Counted from the first letter of the stretch, positions 26,389-41,200 are shown. The stretch: 64,000 nucleotides of DNA from Sipunculus nudus (GCA_026874595.1 CM049316.1:48426695-48490694); one strand, 5' to 3'. Program-made: numbers and translations. The notes: generated from the letters alone by a model not told the origin.

Positions 26389-29300
26389 ATTTTTAACAAA
26401 CTTTTTTCCACAATCTTAATATACAGTACAAAAATAAAATAGTTTCTCTAACAAGGCATATCATATATCAGTCAATTAAAAATTTTAATACTGACCACTT
26501 CTCCAATAGATGTTACGTCTTGTTATTATTCTTTGCGATAAATTCAATCTTCATGTAATGCTTTAAATATTGTTCAAATCCTGTTATCATTACACCTGCA
26601 TCTATAAATATATCTTTTACCAATCACAAGTATGAAATTCTTCCATATATCTTCACCTAACACTCCAAGAAAAACTCCTGCTTTATCAAGGTGAAAATAA
26701 TCTACTTTCAACCTATTATAACAACATTTGATATGTGACCAATTTTTATATAAAATGACGGATAGCTCCTGCTGTTCCTGAGATATTATGGGCTAACTTA
26801 CGGATGACCGATGACCTCTGAGCTAAAAAGGTTCAAGCAGGTTGTGCCACAAATACCTCCATTTCAAATACGAGTAATGTGACAAACTTTTAGATGACTG
26901 ATTTTTGCATGAAGTGGCCGGGGCATATAGTATTACCCATGTCCGTCATTCCGTCCTTCCGTCCTTCCTAAATCAAACAGTTGTACGGGCTTTTTTTCGC
27001 AATGCCTGCAGATATTGGCCTGATTTTTGGTGTGTGGGTAGATATAGACCAGTTACAGATCGAGTTCGCGTTTCGTCCCGGTTGACCTATTTTTGACCGT
27101 TTTACGGCTCCTAAACTTAGAAAATTTCATGAAAAATAGAAATATTCATGACAGATACACATGTACGGACTTTTTTTCGCAATGCCTGCAGATATTGACC
27201 TGATTTTTGGTGTGTGAGCAGATATAGACCAGTTACAGATTGAGTTCACGTTTCGTCCTGGTTGACCTACTTTTGACCGTTTTACGGCTCCTGAACATAG
27301 AAAATTTCATGAAAAATATGAAATTTCATGACAAATACACATGTACGGACTTTTTTCGCAGTGCCTGCAGATATTGGCCTGATTTTTGGTGTGTGGGCAG
27401 ATATAGACCAGTTACAGATCAAGTTTGCGTTTCGTCCCGGTTGACCTACTTTTGACCGTTTTACGGCTCCTAAACTTAGAAATTTTCATGAAAAATAGAA
27501 ATATTCATGACAGATACACATGTACGGACTTTTTTTCGCAATGCCTTCAGATATTGGCCTGATTTTTGGTGTGTGGGCAGATATAGACCAGTTACAGATC
27601 GAGTTCGAGCTTCGTCCTGGTTGACCTACTTTTGACCGTTTTACGGCTCCTGAACATAGAAAATTTTATGAAAAATATGAAATTTCATGACAAATACACA
27701 TGTACGGACTTTTTTTCACAGTGCCTGCAGATATTGGCCTGATTTTTGGTGTGTGGGCAGATATAGACCAGTTACAGATCGAGTTCGCGTTTCGTCCTGG
27801 TTGACCTACTTTTGACTGTTTTACGGCTCCTAAACATAGAAAATTTTATGAAAAATATGAAATTTCATGACAAATACACATGTACGGACTTTTTTCGCAA
27901 TGCCTGCAGATATTGGCCTGATTTTTGGTGTGTTGGCAGATATAGACCAGTTACAGATAGAGTTCGCGTTTTGTCCCAGTTGACCTACTTTTGACCGTTT
28001 TACGGCTCCTAAACATAGAAAATTTCATGAAAGACAGAAATTTTTATGGAAAATGCACATGTATGGACTTTTTTTCACAATGCCTGCATATCCTGGCATG
28101 ATTTTTGGTGTGTTGCTTGATAATGACCTGTTACAAATCGAGTTTGCATTTTGCCCTTGTTGACCTACTTTTGACCATACGACACCTCCTTAACTTAAAA
28201 ATTTTCCAAATTTTACAAATGTTTCTAATTTGCCCAAGGCGGGGGCATTCGTGTCGTTCCGACACATCTAGTTTAAGATATGGGTTAGTGTTCACCAAAG
28301 GTTCACTAAAAATGTCAGATTGCAAGGTTTTGAGGTTATTAAGAATATTTAATGTCAAGTCCTAACTTTGGACTACAACCTGCCTTTACCTCTGAACAAC
28401 CTGCCCTTACCTCAAAAAAACCTGCCCTTACCTCAAAACAACCTGCCCTAACCAATGAACAACCTGCCCTTACCTCAACAACCTGCATACCTCTAAATAA
28501 CCTTCCCTTACCTCTGAACAACCTGCATACCTCTGAACAACCTGCCCTTACCTCTGAACAACCTGCCCTTACCTCTTCACTAACAATCAATTCTGGCACG
28601 CTGTGGACCATAGCAACAGAAGCCTTCTGCTGTCCATTTTCTTTCTTCTCTCCTCTAAAAGAAATAATATCATTCTAAATAAGCAATTATGAATGTTTCA
28701 GTACAAATTCTACAAACAGTGTTTTATATTACTTCTCTGGTCTTGAAGATTCTGGTGTATCAAAGTTGAACATAACTAGATGTGTTCTGACAATGGTCCA
28801 CTGCTCAAGGGCCTGCATTTCAGGTACCGGTGTGCTAGTTAACATATGGGGAAAAAGTTTAGTTTATAGTTTCAAAATATGACAAAGAGAAACTGGTTTT
28901 TATCAAAATGCATGAGCGTTGCATGCTACTAGATCAAATCATATTAAAGAAGATATGTCTGAAATAATATCTGCAATACAAAATCTCCAATTGTGGTCTT
29001 GCCACCATATTGGTTTATAGGTGGGTGTGTAATTTAACAGGGATGCAGCTCTCATAGGTGAGGTACCGATCATCCCTGTGAATTTGAGAAAAGATCAAGC
29101 ATGTTGTTGTTTAGATATTGTGCAAAAAATTAAATAATTGATTGTGCTGTGGTGTCATATTGTAAGCTCAACAGGTCTGTAATAAGACAGGTCTGGAGCC
29201 CTCCTATGTACCAACATTCTCTGTGATATGTTGCACGATATCGTGCACGAAAGAAAATCACCTATTGTGCTGTAGTGACCATATTGGAATTCTGACAGGT

Positions 29301-32300
29301 CTGTCACAACATATAGGTCTAGAGCCCTCATAGGTACCAATCATTCTTGTGAATTTAAGAAAAATCAAATATGTTCTTGTTGAAATATTGTGGGTGAAAG
29401 AAAATCACTGATTGTGCTGTGGCAGCCATTTTGAATTTTATTGTGGGTCTGAAATTGGATAGGGACAGAGCCCTCCTAAGTATGAATCATCCCTGAGGAT
29501 TTGAGAATGATTCATAGTAACATCTTTGGGATATGGCACATGAAAGAAGGCTTCACTGACAGAGGGACTGAAGGATGGACGGACAGACGGACACAATGAT
29601 CACTATTGGGTACCACTTTTTCAAAGCATTAAATGTCTGCATTACATGACTGATCTGACCAAACAATGTAAATGTATAATATGTGCAATACCATATTTGG
29701 TGAACATGGAAGACTAACTTGTAACCAAATTTAGCTGCATAGAAAGGAAATGGAAGGACAATTTTTGTTTGGTGATAGAATTATAAATGTGAGAATGATG
29801 CACATAGTCCTGGTCCATCTGTCCCATAACTGAGCCTGTTAAGAAACCGTCGGAACTAATCCAAAAAGGTACATAGAGTAAGTTGTCCCTTTGTTCTCCA
29901 GACGTGTGACTGGTGGAGGAATGACTGGTCCTGTCCTGGTAACAGAAAATCAGACAGTTTGACTGGTGGAGGAATGACTGCTCTTGTCCTGGTAACAGAA
30001 AATCAGACAGTTTGACTGGTGGAGGAATGACTGCTCTCGTCCTGGCAACAGAAAATCAGACAGTTTGACTGGTGGAGGAATGACTACTCTTGTCCTGGCA
30101 ACAGAAAATCAGACAGTTTGACTGGTGGAGGAATGACTGCTCTTGTCCTGGTAACAGAAAATCAGACAGTCTGACTGGTGGAGGAATGACTGCTCTTGTC
30201 CTGGTAACAGAAAATCAGACAGTTTGACTGGTGGAGGAATGACTACTCTTGTCCTGGCAACAGAAAATCAGACAGTTTGACTGGTGGAGGAATGACTGCT
30301 CTTGTCCTGGTAACAGAAAATCAGACAGTTTGACTGGTGGAGGAATGACTGCTCTTGTCCTGGTAACAGAAAATCAGACAGTTTGACTGGTGGAGGAATG
30401 ACTACTCTTGTCCTGGTAACAGAAAATCAGACAGTTCGACTGGTGGAGGAATGACTGCTCTTGTCCTGGTAACAGAAAATCAGACAGTTTGACTGGTGGA
30501 GGAATGACTACTCTTGTCCTGGCAACAGAAAATCAGACAGTTTGACTGGTGGAGGAATGACTGCTCTTGTCCTGGTAACAGAAAATCAGACAGTTTGACT
30601 GGTGGAGGAATGACTACTCTTGTCCTGGCAACAGAAAATCAGACAGTTTGACTGGTAGAGGAATGACTGCTCTTGTCCTGGTAACAGAAAATCAGACAGT
30701 TTGACTGGTGGAGGAATGACTACTCTTGTCCTGGCAACAGAAAATCAGACAGTTTGACTGGTGGAGGAATGACTGCTCTTGTCCTGGTAACAGAAAATCA
30801 GACAGTTTGACTGGTGGAGGAATGACTACTCTTGTCCTGGCAACAGAAAATCAGACAGTTTGACTGGTGGAGGAATGACTGGTCCTGTCCTGGTAACAGA
30901 AAATCAGACAGTTTGACTGGTAGAGGAATGACTGCTCTCGTCCTGGCAACAGAAAATCAGACAGTTTGACTGGTGGAGGAATGACTGCTCTTGTCCTGGT
31001 AACAGAAAATCAGACAGTTTGACTGGTGGAGGAATGACTACTCTTGTCCTGGCAACAGAAAATCAGACAGTTTGACTGGTGGAGGAATGACTGCTCTTGT
31101 CCTGGTAACAGAAAATCAGACAGTTTGACTGGTGGAGGAATGACTGCTCTTGTCCTGGTAACAGAAAATCAGACAGTTTGACTGGTGGAGGAATGACTAC
31201 TCTTGTCCTGGTAACAGAAAATCAGACAGTTTGACTGGTGGAGGAATGACTGGTCCTGTCCTGGTAACAGAAAATCAGACAGTTTGACTGGTGGAGGAAT
31301 GACTACTCTTGTCCTGGCAACAGAAAATCAGACAAGTTTGACTGGTGGAGGAATAACTGGTCCTGTCCTGGTAACAGAAAATCAGACAGTTTGACTGGTG
31401 GAGGAATGACTGCTCTTGTCCTGGTAACAGAAAATCAGACAGTTTGACTGGTGGAGGAATGACTACTCTTGTCCTGGCAACAGAAAATCAGACAGTTTGA
31501 CTGGTGGAGGAATGACTGGTCCTGTCCTGGTAACAGAAAATCAGACAGTTTGACTGGTGGAGGAATGACTACTCTTGTCCTGGTAACAGAAAATCAGACA
31601 GTTTGACTGGTGGAGGAATGACTGCTCTTGTCCTGGTAACAGAAAATCAGACAGTTTGACTGGTGGAGGAATGACTGCTCTTGTCCTGGTAACAGAAAAT
31701 CAGACAGTTTGACTGGTGGAGGAATGACTACTCTTGTCCTGGTAACAGAAAATCAGACAGTTCGACTGGTGGAGGAATGACTGCTCTTGTCCTGGTAACA
31801 GAAAATCAGACAGTTTGACTGGTGGAGGAATGACTACTCTTGTCCTGGCAACAGAAAATCAGACAGTTTGACTGGTGGAGGAATGACTGCTCTTGTCCTG
31901 GTAACAGAAAATCAGACAGTTTGACTGGTGGAGGAATGACTGCTCTTGTCCTGGGAACAGAAAATCAGACAGTTTGACTGGTGGAGGAATGACTACTCTT
32001 GTCCTGGCAACAGAAAATCAGACAGTTTGACTGGTGGAGGAATGACTGCTCTTGTCCTGGCAACAGAAAATCAGACAGTTTGACTGGTGGAGGAATGACT
32101 GCTCTTGTCCTGGTAACAGAAAATCAGACAGTTTGACTGGTGGAGGAATGACTGCTCTTGTCCTGGCAACAGAACATCAGACAGTTTGACTGGTGGAGGA
32201 ATGACTGCTCTTGTCCTGGTAACAGAAAATCAGACAGTTTGACTGGTGGAGGAATGACTGCTCTTGTCCTGGCAACAGAAAATCAGACAGTTTGACTGGT

Positions 32301-35227
32301 GGAGGAATGACTGCTCTTGTCCTGGTAACAGAAAATCAGACAGTTTGACTGGTGGAGGAATGACTACTCTTGTCCTGGCAACAGAAAATCAGACAGTTTG
32401 ACTGGTGGAGGAATGACTGCTCTTGTCCTGGCAACAGAACATCAGACAGTTTGACTGGTGGAGGAATGACTGCTCTTGTCCTGGCAACAGAAAATCAGAC
32501 AGTTTAACTGGTGGAGGAATGACTGCTCTTGTCCTGGCAACAGAAAATCAGACAGTTTGACTGGTGGAGGAATGACTGCTCTTGTCCTGGTAACAGAAAA
32601 TCAGACAGTTTGACTGGTGGAGGAATGACTGCTCTTGTCCTGGTAACAGGAAATCAGATAGTTTGACTGGTGGAGGAATGACTGCTCTTGTCCTGGTAAC
32701 AGAAAATCAGACAGTTTGACTGGTGGAGGAATGACTACTCTTGTCCTGGCAACAGAAAATCAGACAGTTTGACTGGTGGAGGAATGACTGCTCTTGTCCT
32801 GGTAACAGAAAATCAGACAGTTTGACTGGTGGAGGAATGACTACTCTTGTCCTGGCAACAGAAAATCAGACAGTTTGACTGGTGGAGGAATGACTGCTCT
32901 TGTCCTGGCAACAGAAAATCAGACAGTTTGACTGGTGGAGGAATGACTGCTCTTGTCCTGGTAACAGAAAATCAGACAGTTTGACTGGTGGAGGAATGAC
33001 TACTCTTGTCCTGGCAACAGAACATCAGACAGTTTGACTGGTGGAGAAATGACTGCTCTTGTCCTGGTAACAGAAAATCAGACAGTTTGACTGGTGGAGG
33101 AATGACTGCTCTTGTCCTGGTAACAGAAAATCAGACAGTTTGACTGGTGGAGGAATGACTGCTCTTGTCCTGGCAACAGAAAATCAGACAGTTTGACTGG
33201 TGGAGGAATGACTGCTCTTGTCCTGGTAACAGAAAATCAGACAGTTTGACTGGTGGAGGAATGACTACTCTTGTCCTGGCAACAGAAAATCAGACAGTTT
33301 GACTGGTGGAGGAATGACTGCTCTTGTCCTGGTAACAGAAAATCAGACAGTTTGACTGGTGGAGGAATGACTACTCTTGTCCTGGCAACAGAAAATCAGA
33401 CAGTTTGACTGGTGGAGGAATGACTGCTCTTGTCCTGGTAACAGAAAATCAGACAGTTTGACTGGTGGAGGAATGACTGCTCTTGTCGTAGCAACAGAAA
33501 ATCAGACAGTTTGACTGGTGGAGGAATGACTGCTCTTGTTCCATTAACTGATAACCAGTTGATGTGACTGATGAAAGATGACTGGTCTTATCCTTTTAAC
33601 AGATAACCATTCAATGTGACTGACTGAAGATGACTGGTCTTATCCTATTACAGATAATAAGTCAATGTGACTCATGGAGGAATGACTGGTCTTATCCTAT
33701 TACAGATAATAAGTCAATGTGACTCATGGAGGAATGACTGGTCTTATCCTTTTAACAGACAACCAGTCAATGTGACTGATGGAAGATGACTGGTCATATC
33801 CTTTTAACAGATAACCAGTCGACGGAAGGTGACTAGTCTTATCCTTTAAAGAGATAACAAGTCGATGTGACTAATGGAAGATGACTGTTTTTTCCTTTTA
33901 ACAGATTACCAGATGATGTGACTAGTGGGAGATGACTGGTCTTATCCTGCTCACAGACAGCCAGACTGAGGGACTAATGGACTGTGAAAGAACTTTCTTA
34001 TTGTAAATATAATTCTAAGTATGAAATTTGCTTAGATAACATGCATCCAAGTTTTTTCTGTCTTATATACAGCATTTATCACATCCTGTTCTCTTTTTTC
34101 TCCAATAAACGGTTACAGAAACATATATACTCACTGTCTTAGATCAGCACCGCATTCAGCACACATGTCCTTGATAACAATTGGATGGTGGCAAACTCCT
34201 GGTGTTGTTATAATCGCAAGCAAACTCCTGAGGAAACAATTCAAACTAGAAATTTCTGCCATATTATCCCCAGACTGGTGACACCACCTCTTAAATAGGC
34301 CCCCTTGTTATGAAGCACAGATTGACACTTAAGAAGGCCACCAAGGTCAAGGTAAATATCATGTGGAAATTTTTTTTTTATTAAATTTGAAAAAAAATAA
34401 TTGAATACAGTTATTCAAAAGTTAAGGGGTTAAAAAATCTCATGTTAAAAACCAAGGCCAAGGCTACTAATCTTCAAATAAATCCGAAATCTTGGTGGAA
34501 ATAATTTTGGTTCAATTTAGGGGAAAATATGCTGTACTTTAAAAGTTATGGGGTTAGCAACAAGTGACCCATGGGTCATGATGCTCAGCTGATAGGATTT
34601 CACAAAAGGAATTTTATCATCTGAATGCCAAATTTTGTAGATGAATCCCCATTTAACTGTAGCTATTAAAGTTCTTCAAAATCAACAAGAAATAAAAGTT
34701 TCATGATAAGATGTCCAACCATTCCCATGAAATCCAGCCTTTTTGTATGCAGTCAGATGAACAACAAGTGACCTGTGGGTCATGACGCTCGGCCAACTAA
34801 CATGTTGACAATACAGTGGACTCTCTCCTAGTGGGAAAAAATGAGCTACAATGTGCACTTTGCTCCAAACAATATACAATCAAAGACTTTTTCACCAAGA
34901 AATAGAATTGTGACAATTTAACACATTCATCTAAAGTGTATCACACACTTCAAATGTTTAATGGACTTTCAGTGACTGGATGATTTTGGTTTTTTTTAAC
35001 TTACTTGTCACCTTGATATAGAATGTTTTCCTAAGATGGTAGTATTTAGTGACGTACTGTCTTTACTTTAACTTGTGTATTTTTGTATCAGAAAATGACT
35101 AGATTTCAAAGAATTATTACTTCCCATGGTAGTGCAAAAAAGAGGATGCTGCTTTGCCATTTTGTGCTTATAAAATACGCTTTGCCATTTTGTGCTTATA
35201 AAATATTAAAAATTGAAAAATAAATAA

Positions 35228-35296
<69 letters not shown>

Positions 35297-38200
35297 TTTA
35301 GCCATCTTATAGACCATCTGCACACAGCTTCCTTTTATTGTGCTTATTTTTTGTCCACACTTTTATGTAATAAAATACATATTTGCTAACAAATTTCTTA
35401 AAAATTAAAAAAAATTGTCACTGAAAATTTTTATCATTAAATAAAGAGAGATGATACATGAAATAAGTTAATTTATTAATCTCAAAACATGATTAATTAT
35501 AGCAATATATCATACTAGGGGGCAGCTTTCAATGTGCTGGCCATTACCTCTATATAGTGGGCACCTCTATAAAGTGGGGACTTTGGTCCAGTCCCAAGGG
35601 TGCCCACATTATAGAGGTTCGCCTGTAGGTCACTGTGACCCAATTTCAGGTTTCTGGGGAGAACTTTGAGGAACTCTCAGGATGTCAAGTTGGAAGAGGT
35701 TATGATTTGTGCCCTACTTTGGTATCAAATTTTCAATTATTCTGAGGGGTGCTTATAAGCCCCATAGCTCAGAAAATATGGGTAACACAGACATAAATTC
35801 ATGTTTCCAAGGAGACTTTTCATAGACCTCCCTGGATTTTAGGTTAGTCGTTACGATTTGAGCCCTGTTAACAGATGACGGCATCTTTTAATGTCTCAAA
35901 ATAGATAAAAAAAGATCTCAAAAATAGAGAAAAAATTGAAAAATACAGGTGGTGCCACCAGTCTGCAAAAACTGATGTAACACCCCATGATCAATATCCA
36001 TGCAAAGAATCATGGTGATCAATGCATTAGTTGTTCAAATACTTGAGCTTTTGTTTCAAATTTTTCATTATTCTTGGGGATACTTCGGAGCACAATAGCT
36101 TGAAGTATATGGGTAACAGAAACATCATTCCATGTTTCCAAGGAGACTTTTCATGGGCCTCCCTGCATGTCAAGAAAGAAGATTCTAGGTTCAGTAGTAA
36201 CAATTTGTGCCCTGTTAACAGATGATCGCATCTTTTAAGGTCTCTAAAATAGAGAAATACAAGGGACCCATGGGTCACTGTGCTCAGCTGAAGTTGACCT
36301 TGAAGGTAAAAATCTAAAATAATATCAAATGGAGATAAAGTATAAGAGGAAGAGGTAATAAAGGCCATGGTTGGTTTATATGATTGGTTTGTATTGATGA
36401 GCAAGAAATTGTTGCAAATAATATTTGCAGTTTGTGAACAAATGATCTGTACTATTACCATGATCATTAGTTGGCTTTTTGATTAACTGTTGACATTTAA
36501 TAAGTTTACACATTTGTTCAATTGAATCTATTTTTTTGTATAATATATATTATTAAATATATATGTATTTTTTTTAATAATGTATACAGTTGAAATATAA
36601 CTAATTAACAACATAAAACAGGGCAAACAAAGCCTGATCTCAAATTCTAATGAGGCAGGAAAATAATGAACAAATGTTTGTATTAAATCCTCATTTTTTT
36701 TATCACATCAATTTTTTTAAATTTAAGTTTATATTTCTATCCATTTCCTATATTACAGATGTATCTGAATATAAAAGTTGATTCATAATTCTCAATTGCA
36801 TCATCATAAATCTCAACTTTGTCAGATAACACCACATCATGCATACAAATGTTTATTTATTTTTTACCACAAAAATATATCTTTTAATTCTGCAAAACAA
36901 TTAATATCTAAAAATAATACTTGATTTAGATTTCACAATTTTTAATTGAGTCTTTATTTATCCATAATGTGCTTCATATTTTATAAATTTAATCATACTG
37001 TTGGGTTCAATTATATTTGTTAAAATCTTTAAAAATGTTACATTTACACAACATGGCATCTTCTGGATAACACTTGAATTACTGTTTCAAGGAAATTTTT
37101 GTATATTGGAGTGGAAACAGCATTCCAAATAAGGAAATACAGTGACAACAATAACAATTACTGCATAACACTTGGTGTGTTGGGTTTGCAGGGGGGGGGG
37201 GGGGGGGGGGGGATTGGGGTGGTGATATTAGAATAACTGTACACCTGTCACAGCAGGGGTCTCCCCCAGTGACTGTAACAAATAAGAAACCTTGGCATAG
37301 CTGACTTCCAGTGACCTGGAGTTGGACCCTGCATCTGTAATCTGTAATCAAAGCTAATGACTGCAATAGAGCCTAAAAAAAAAATCAATAACTAGCTTAA
37401 TTTTCAAGCTTTTATTTTCAAATTTCAGATTTAAACAAATTAAAAAAATATGTTTATATGCTGTGAAAATTAAATCAATGGTACTTACAGGAAAAAATGT
37501 GCCATGGTCAAAGTTTGGCTAAAAGTAAATTTAAGGTACTGATTTTATTTTTATGCTAATAACTTAAAAAATTTACAAAATTCAGATCTAACTTTGAGTA
37601 AACAATTAAATCTTAATTAAACATAGTTATATACTTGGGGAAAATAGACTCTAGTTTCAAAATTTTTCAAGTTAAGTGAGTACATATTTTTCCTGATTTT
37701 TTACAAAGTCCATTATTTTTGGGCCCATAACTTAAAGAATTTATAATTAACAGACTTAATTTCTGGCATGTACATAGGAACTATATAGAGGAATATTTAT
37801 GGTAAATATGAGGAAAAACAGATGAGTGGTTTTGATATAAGCCAGTCCTGAAGTGTGAAAATAGGTTTTTAATAACAAGTGACCCATGGGTCATGATGCT
37901 CAGCTGCCAAGCATGACCTGTGACATCATGGACTGAGATTCACAACTTCCAGTCATATTTTGAAGAACCAATTTGCCAATTTGTTGAAAATTTTCTATGA
38001 CAACAGAAATATATATCACCTATGTCTGGTTAAAACACAGTGAATTGATGGTCTGAGGAAGATGCATGATTGTTAAGCTATCAGGAACTATTCCAACAGC
38101 TTGCTTGAAACCTGTCAGTCTCAAAAGGTACACCACAAAGGGCAAATATAAGATCAAAATATATAGCAAAAATCAAGGAATACATGCAAGAATTATTGAG

Positions 38201-41200
38201 AAACAGGTGCTTCTGTATGAATTTTTATTCAATACAAGCCAACTGTACTGCACTTTTATAAATGATGGTAATATTTATTCAGAAATATTTGACCCAATCC
38301 TTTACAAGATTACATAAATATACATCCAACTGCATTCACTTTAACTGTTCTTGAGATAATATGATCAAAAGGAATTAAAAGATGGTTGCCTGGTGGCCAT
38401 ATTGGACTTCTGACAAGTCTGAAATCAGACAACAAACATTCTCTAAATCGGACCAAACATTAAAGAAAAAATTACTGAAACTGCCCTGGAGAAAGAATTT
38501 CTAAGGTGGCTAACTGGCAGACATTATGGATTTCTGACAAGTATGACATTTGATATCCCACATTCTCCAATAAGAGACCAAACTTGGGGCAAATTATCCA
38601 GTAATAAATGCCCAAAATAATTCAAAAGGCATGTCCAGGCCCTCATATCAGATTTATAGATATACAATTGTAAAAAGTGTAAGTCCAATATTTTTTATGA
38701 TTACTCTGCTTTTCAATGGGGTCAGCAGGGTAGGTAAACTGCCGAACCTGAAAGAAAAGAAATGCAGAAAGCATGACTAAGAGTCTTGAAATAAAACAAA
38801 AAGCCATCCTAAATCAAGGTACACGTCCACATATTATGAGAACAAACACTTGCTTTTATATGTGGTGATATATATTAAATATTCAGATATCTAGGAAACT
38901 AAGTTTATTGTTAGGATTCCATAAAATAAACTGCAAAATGTTCCCATCATCTTATAAATCAGTAGCTAAACTTTAATACTATACTCTCATACTCTTAATG
39001 CCTGGCTGAAGCATTCTGACAACAGTGTTTTTGTTATGAAGTAAGGAGGTACTTATCACTGAGCCTTATCACTTAATAGGCTGATACAAGAGGGAGTCAT
39101 ATGTCACCAGTGTCACTCACAATTACAGCCACACAGGGAGATGTACCAGCTGGAGTGGGATGGTTATATATACAAGAAAAATAGAGATGGTCTATAAATT
39201 AAGTAATTGTGAACATCCCTGACCTATGACCTTGGCCTTTTGCCCATATATCAACTGGATTCTTTCTAAATGATGGGTAACTACTGACCACTTAAATCTG
39301 GTGTAATTACTTGGCAACCAATGGGTGAATAACTTTGACCTGCAACCTTTAACCTGCTGACCAGCTGACCCCAAAATCAATAAGTTATTTATTCAAGCAA
39401 AAAGACCCATAAATATTTGAGTCAAACTGAGTGATGCATAGATGTGACATATGTGAAAGACTGAAGGTTTGGGTTGAACAGTTATACTTGAAATATGCTC
39501 ACAAGCATTTAGAACAATTAAATATTGTGACCTTGACCTTTGACTTTTTGACCTCAACATCAATAGGCTTCTTCCCATATTGGTAGGTAAGCCATATATG
39601 ACAGATGGAAGGTTTGGAATGAAAAGTCTAGCTTGAAATGTGTCCACTACCTTTTCAAAGAAGTGGATCCTGTGACCCTGACCTTTGACCTTGTGACCTC
39701 AAAATCTATAGGATTCTTCTCCAACTTAGTAGGTGAGCTATATGTGAAAGATCAAAGAATTGGGATGAAAGGGTTGGCTTAAAATGCATCCACAGGCTTT
39801 TCAAAGAAGAGGCTCCTGTGACCTTGACCTTTGACCTTTTGACCTAAAAAAAATTATGGTTCTTCCCCTGTTGGTAGGTGAGCTGTATGTGAAAGATGGA
39901 AGGTTTGGGATGAAAATTTTGTCTCAAAGAGTTATTTCTGGGGGGTGCAAACACACCCCATAACTTTGAGAATATAGGTCGCAGTGACCTAATTTCAGGT
40001 TTGCAAGGAGATCTTTTTATAACCTCTAAGACTGCATAGGGTTCATGGCCCTAGCCCCTACGGTTACGATTTGTGCCCTGCTAACGGACGGACGGCCGGC
40101 CGGCCGGCCGGACAGACGGAAGGACGCCGGACAAAGACCCATCGCTATAGCCCAGCATGACTGAAAGTCAGCTGAGCTAAAAAATTGAGGTTTTTCCTTA
40201 ATTTCTCAAAGGAACCAAGTCAAAAAGACCCAGTTTTCAGCTTGGTAGGAGATCTTGGGGACATCTAACATTATGCTGAAATTTGGATTCCTAGGTCTTA
40301 CGGTTTCAAAACGTGCCACATCGACAGACGGACAGACGGAAGGACGACGGACAATGGACCACGACTATAGCTCAGATGACTTATAGTCAGCTGAGCTAAA
40401 AATTGTAAAAAATGGAAAAAATACAGGTGCCCCCCCCCCCCCCCCCCCCCCAGTCTGCAAAAACTGATGAAACACTTGATAATCAATATCCATGCAAGGA
40501 ATCATGGTGATCAATGCATAAATTGTTCAGATACTTGAGCTTTTGTATCAAATTTTCCATTATTCTGGGGGTACTTCGGAGCCCTATAGCTCAGAGGTTA
40601 TGGGTAACAGAGACCTAATTTCAGGTTTCCAAGGAGACTTTTCCAGTGGTTACGATTTGTGCCTGGTTAACAGAGAGACGGACAGACAGACAAATGGACA
40701 ATGGACAAAGAGTGATCGCTATAGCTCAGATGACTTTCAGTCAGCTGAGCTAAAAATCAAGGCCTAGCAGATACAATTTGTGCCCCATCTGACTGACTGA
40801 GTGCTCAAAATCAAGTTTTCAGCCTGTAGTTTGCAAAATCTAGGTCACTAAAACCTAATTTCAGGTTTCCAAGGAGAAGGGCCTATGACCTCCCTTTATG
40901 TACAGTTAGAAGTTTCCAGGTCTAACGTCTATGATCTGTGCCCTGTTAACGGAAGAACTGCTTCATCTGAAGGTCTGAAAAACAGAGAAAACAAGGGGCC
41001 CATGGGTCACAGCACTCAGCTAATTGTGACAGATATAACTGCATCACCATTGTGGTACTATATTGAATCAATAAACTTATGAGCATCATGGCTATAATTG
41101 ATCTGAAAAAGGAATATAGTGTTATATATGTGTGAAATTTATACGGAATAAGCTGAATGAAGGGTTGATTTGTAGTAAGATATACCGTAGTGTTTTATTG

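Noticed and set aside
28339-28611. 90-codon ORF with VRAGCSE repeats as an independent gene
   Set aside because: It is exon 3 of CTDP1 reading through its donor into the minisatellite.
29908-33540. CRISPR-like array
   Set aside because: Units are contiguous 53-bp tandem copies without unique spacers, in animal DNA.
38643-38747. REEP/DP1-like membrane protein exon
   Set aside because: The YPA...KYW pattern is only loosely similar; key residues of that family are absent.
40298-40450. Glycine-rich peptides from G/C runs (also 18236, 37191, 59523, 59590)
   Set aside because: Simple homopolymer runs inside repeats; lengths are probably unreliable in the assembly.
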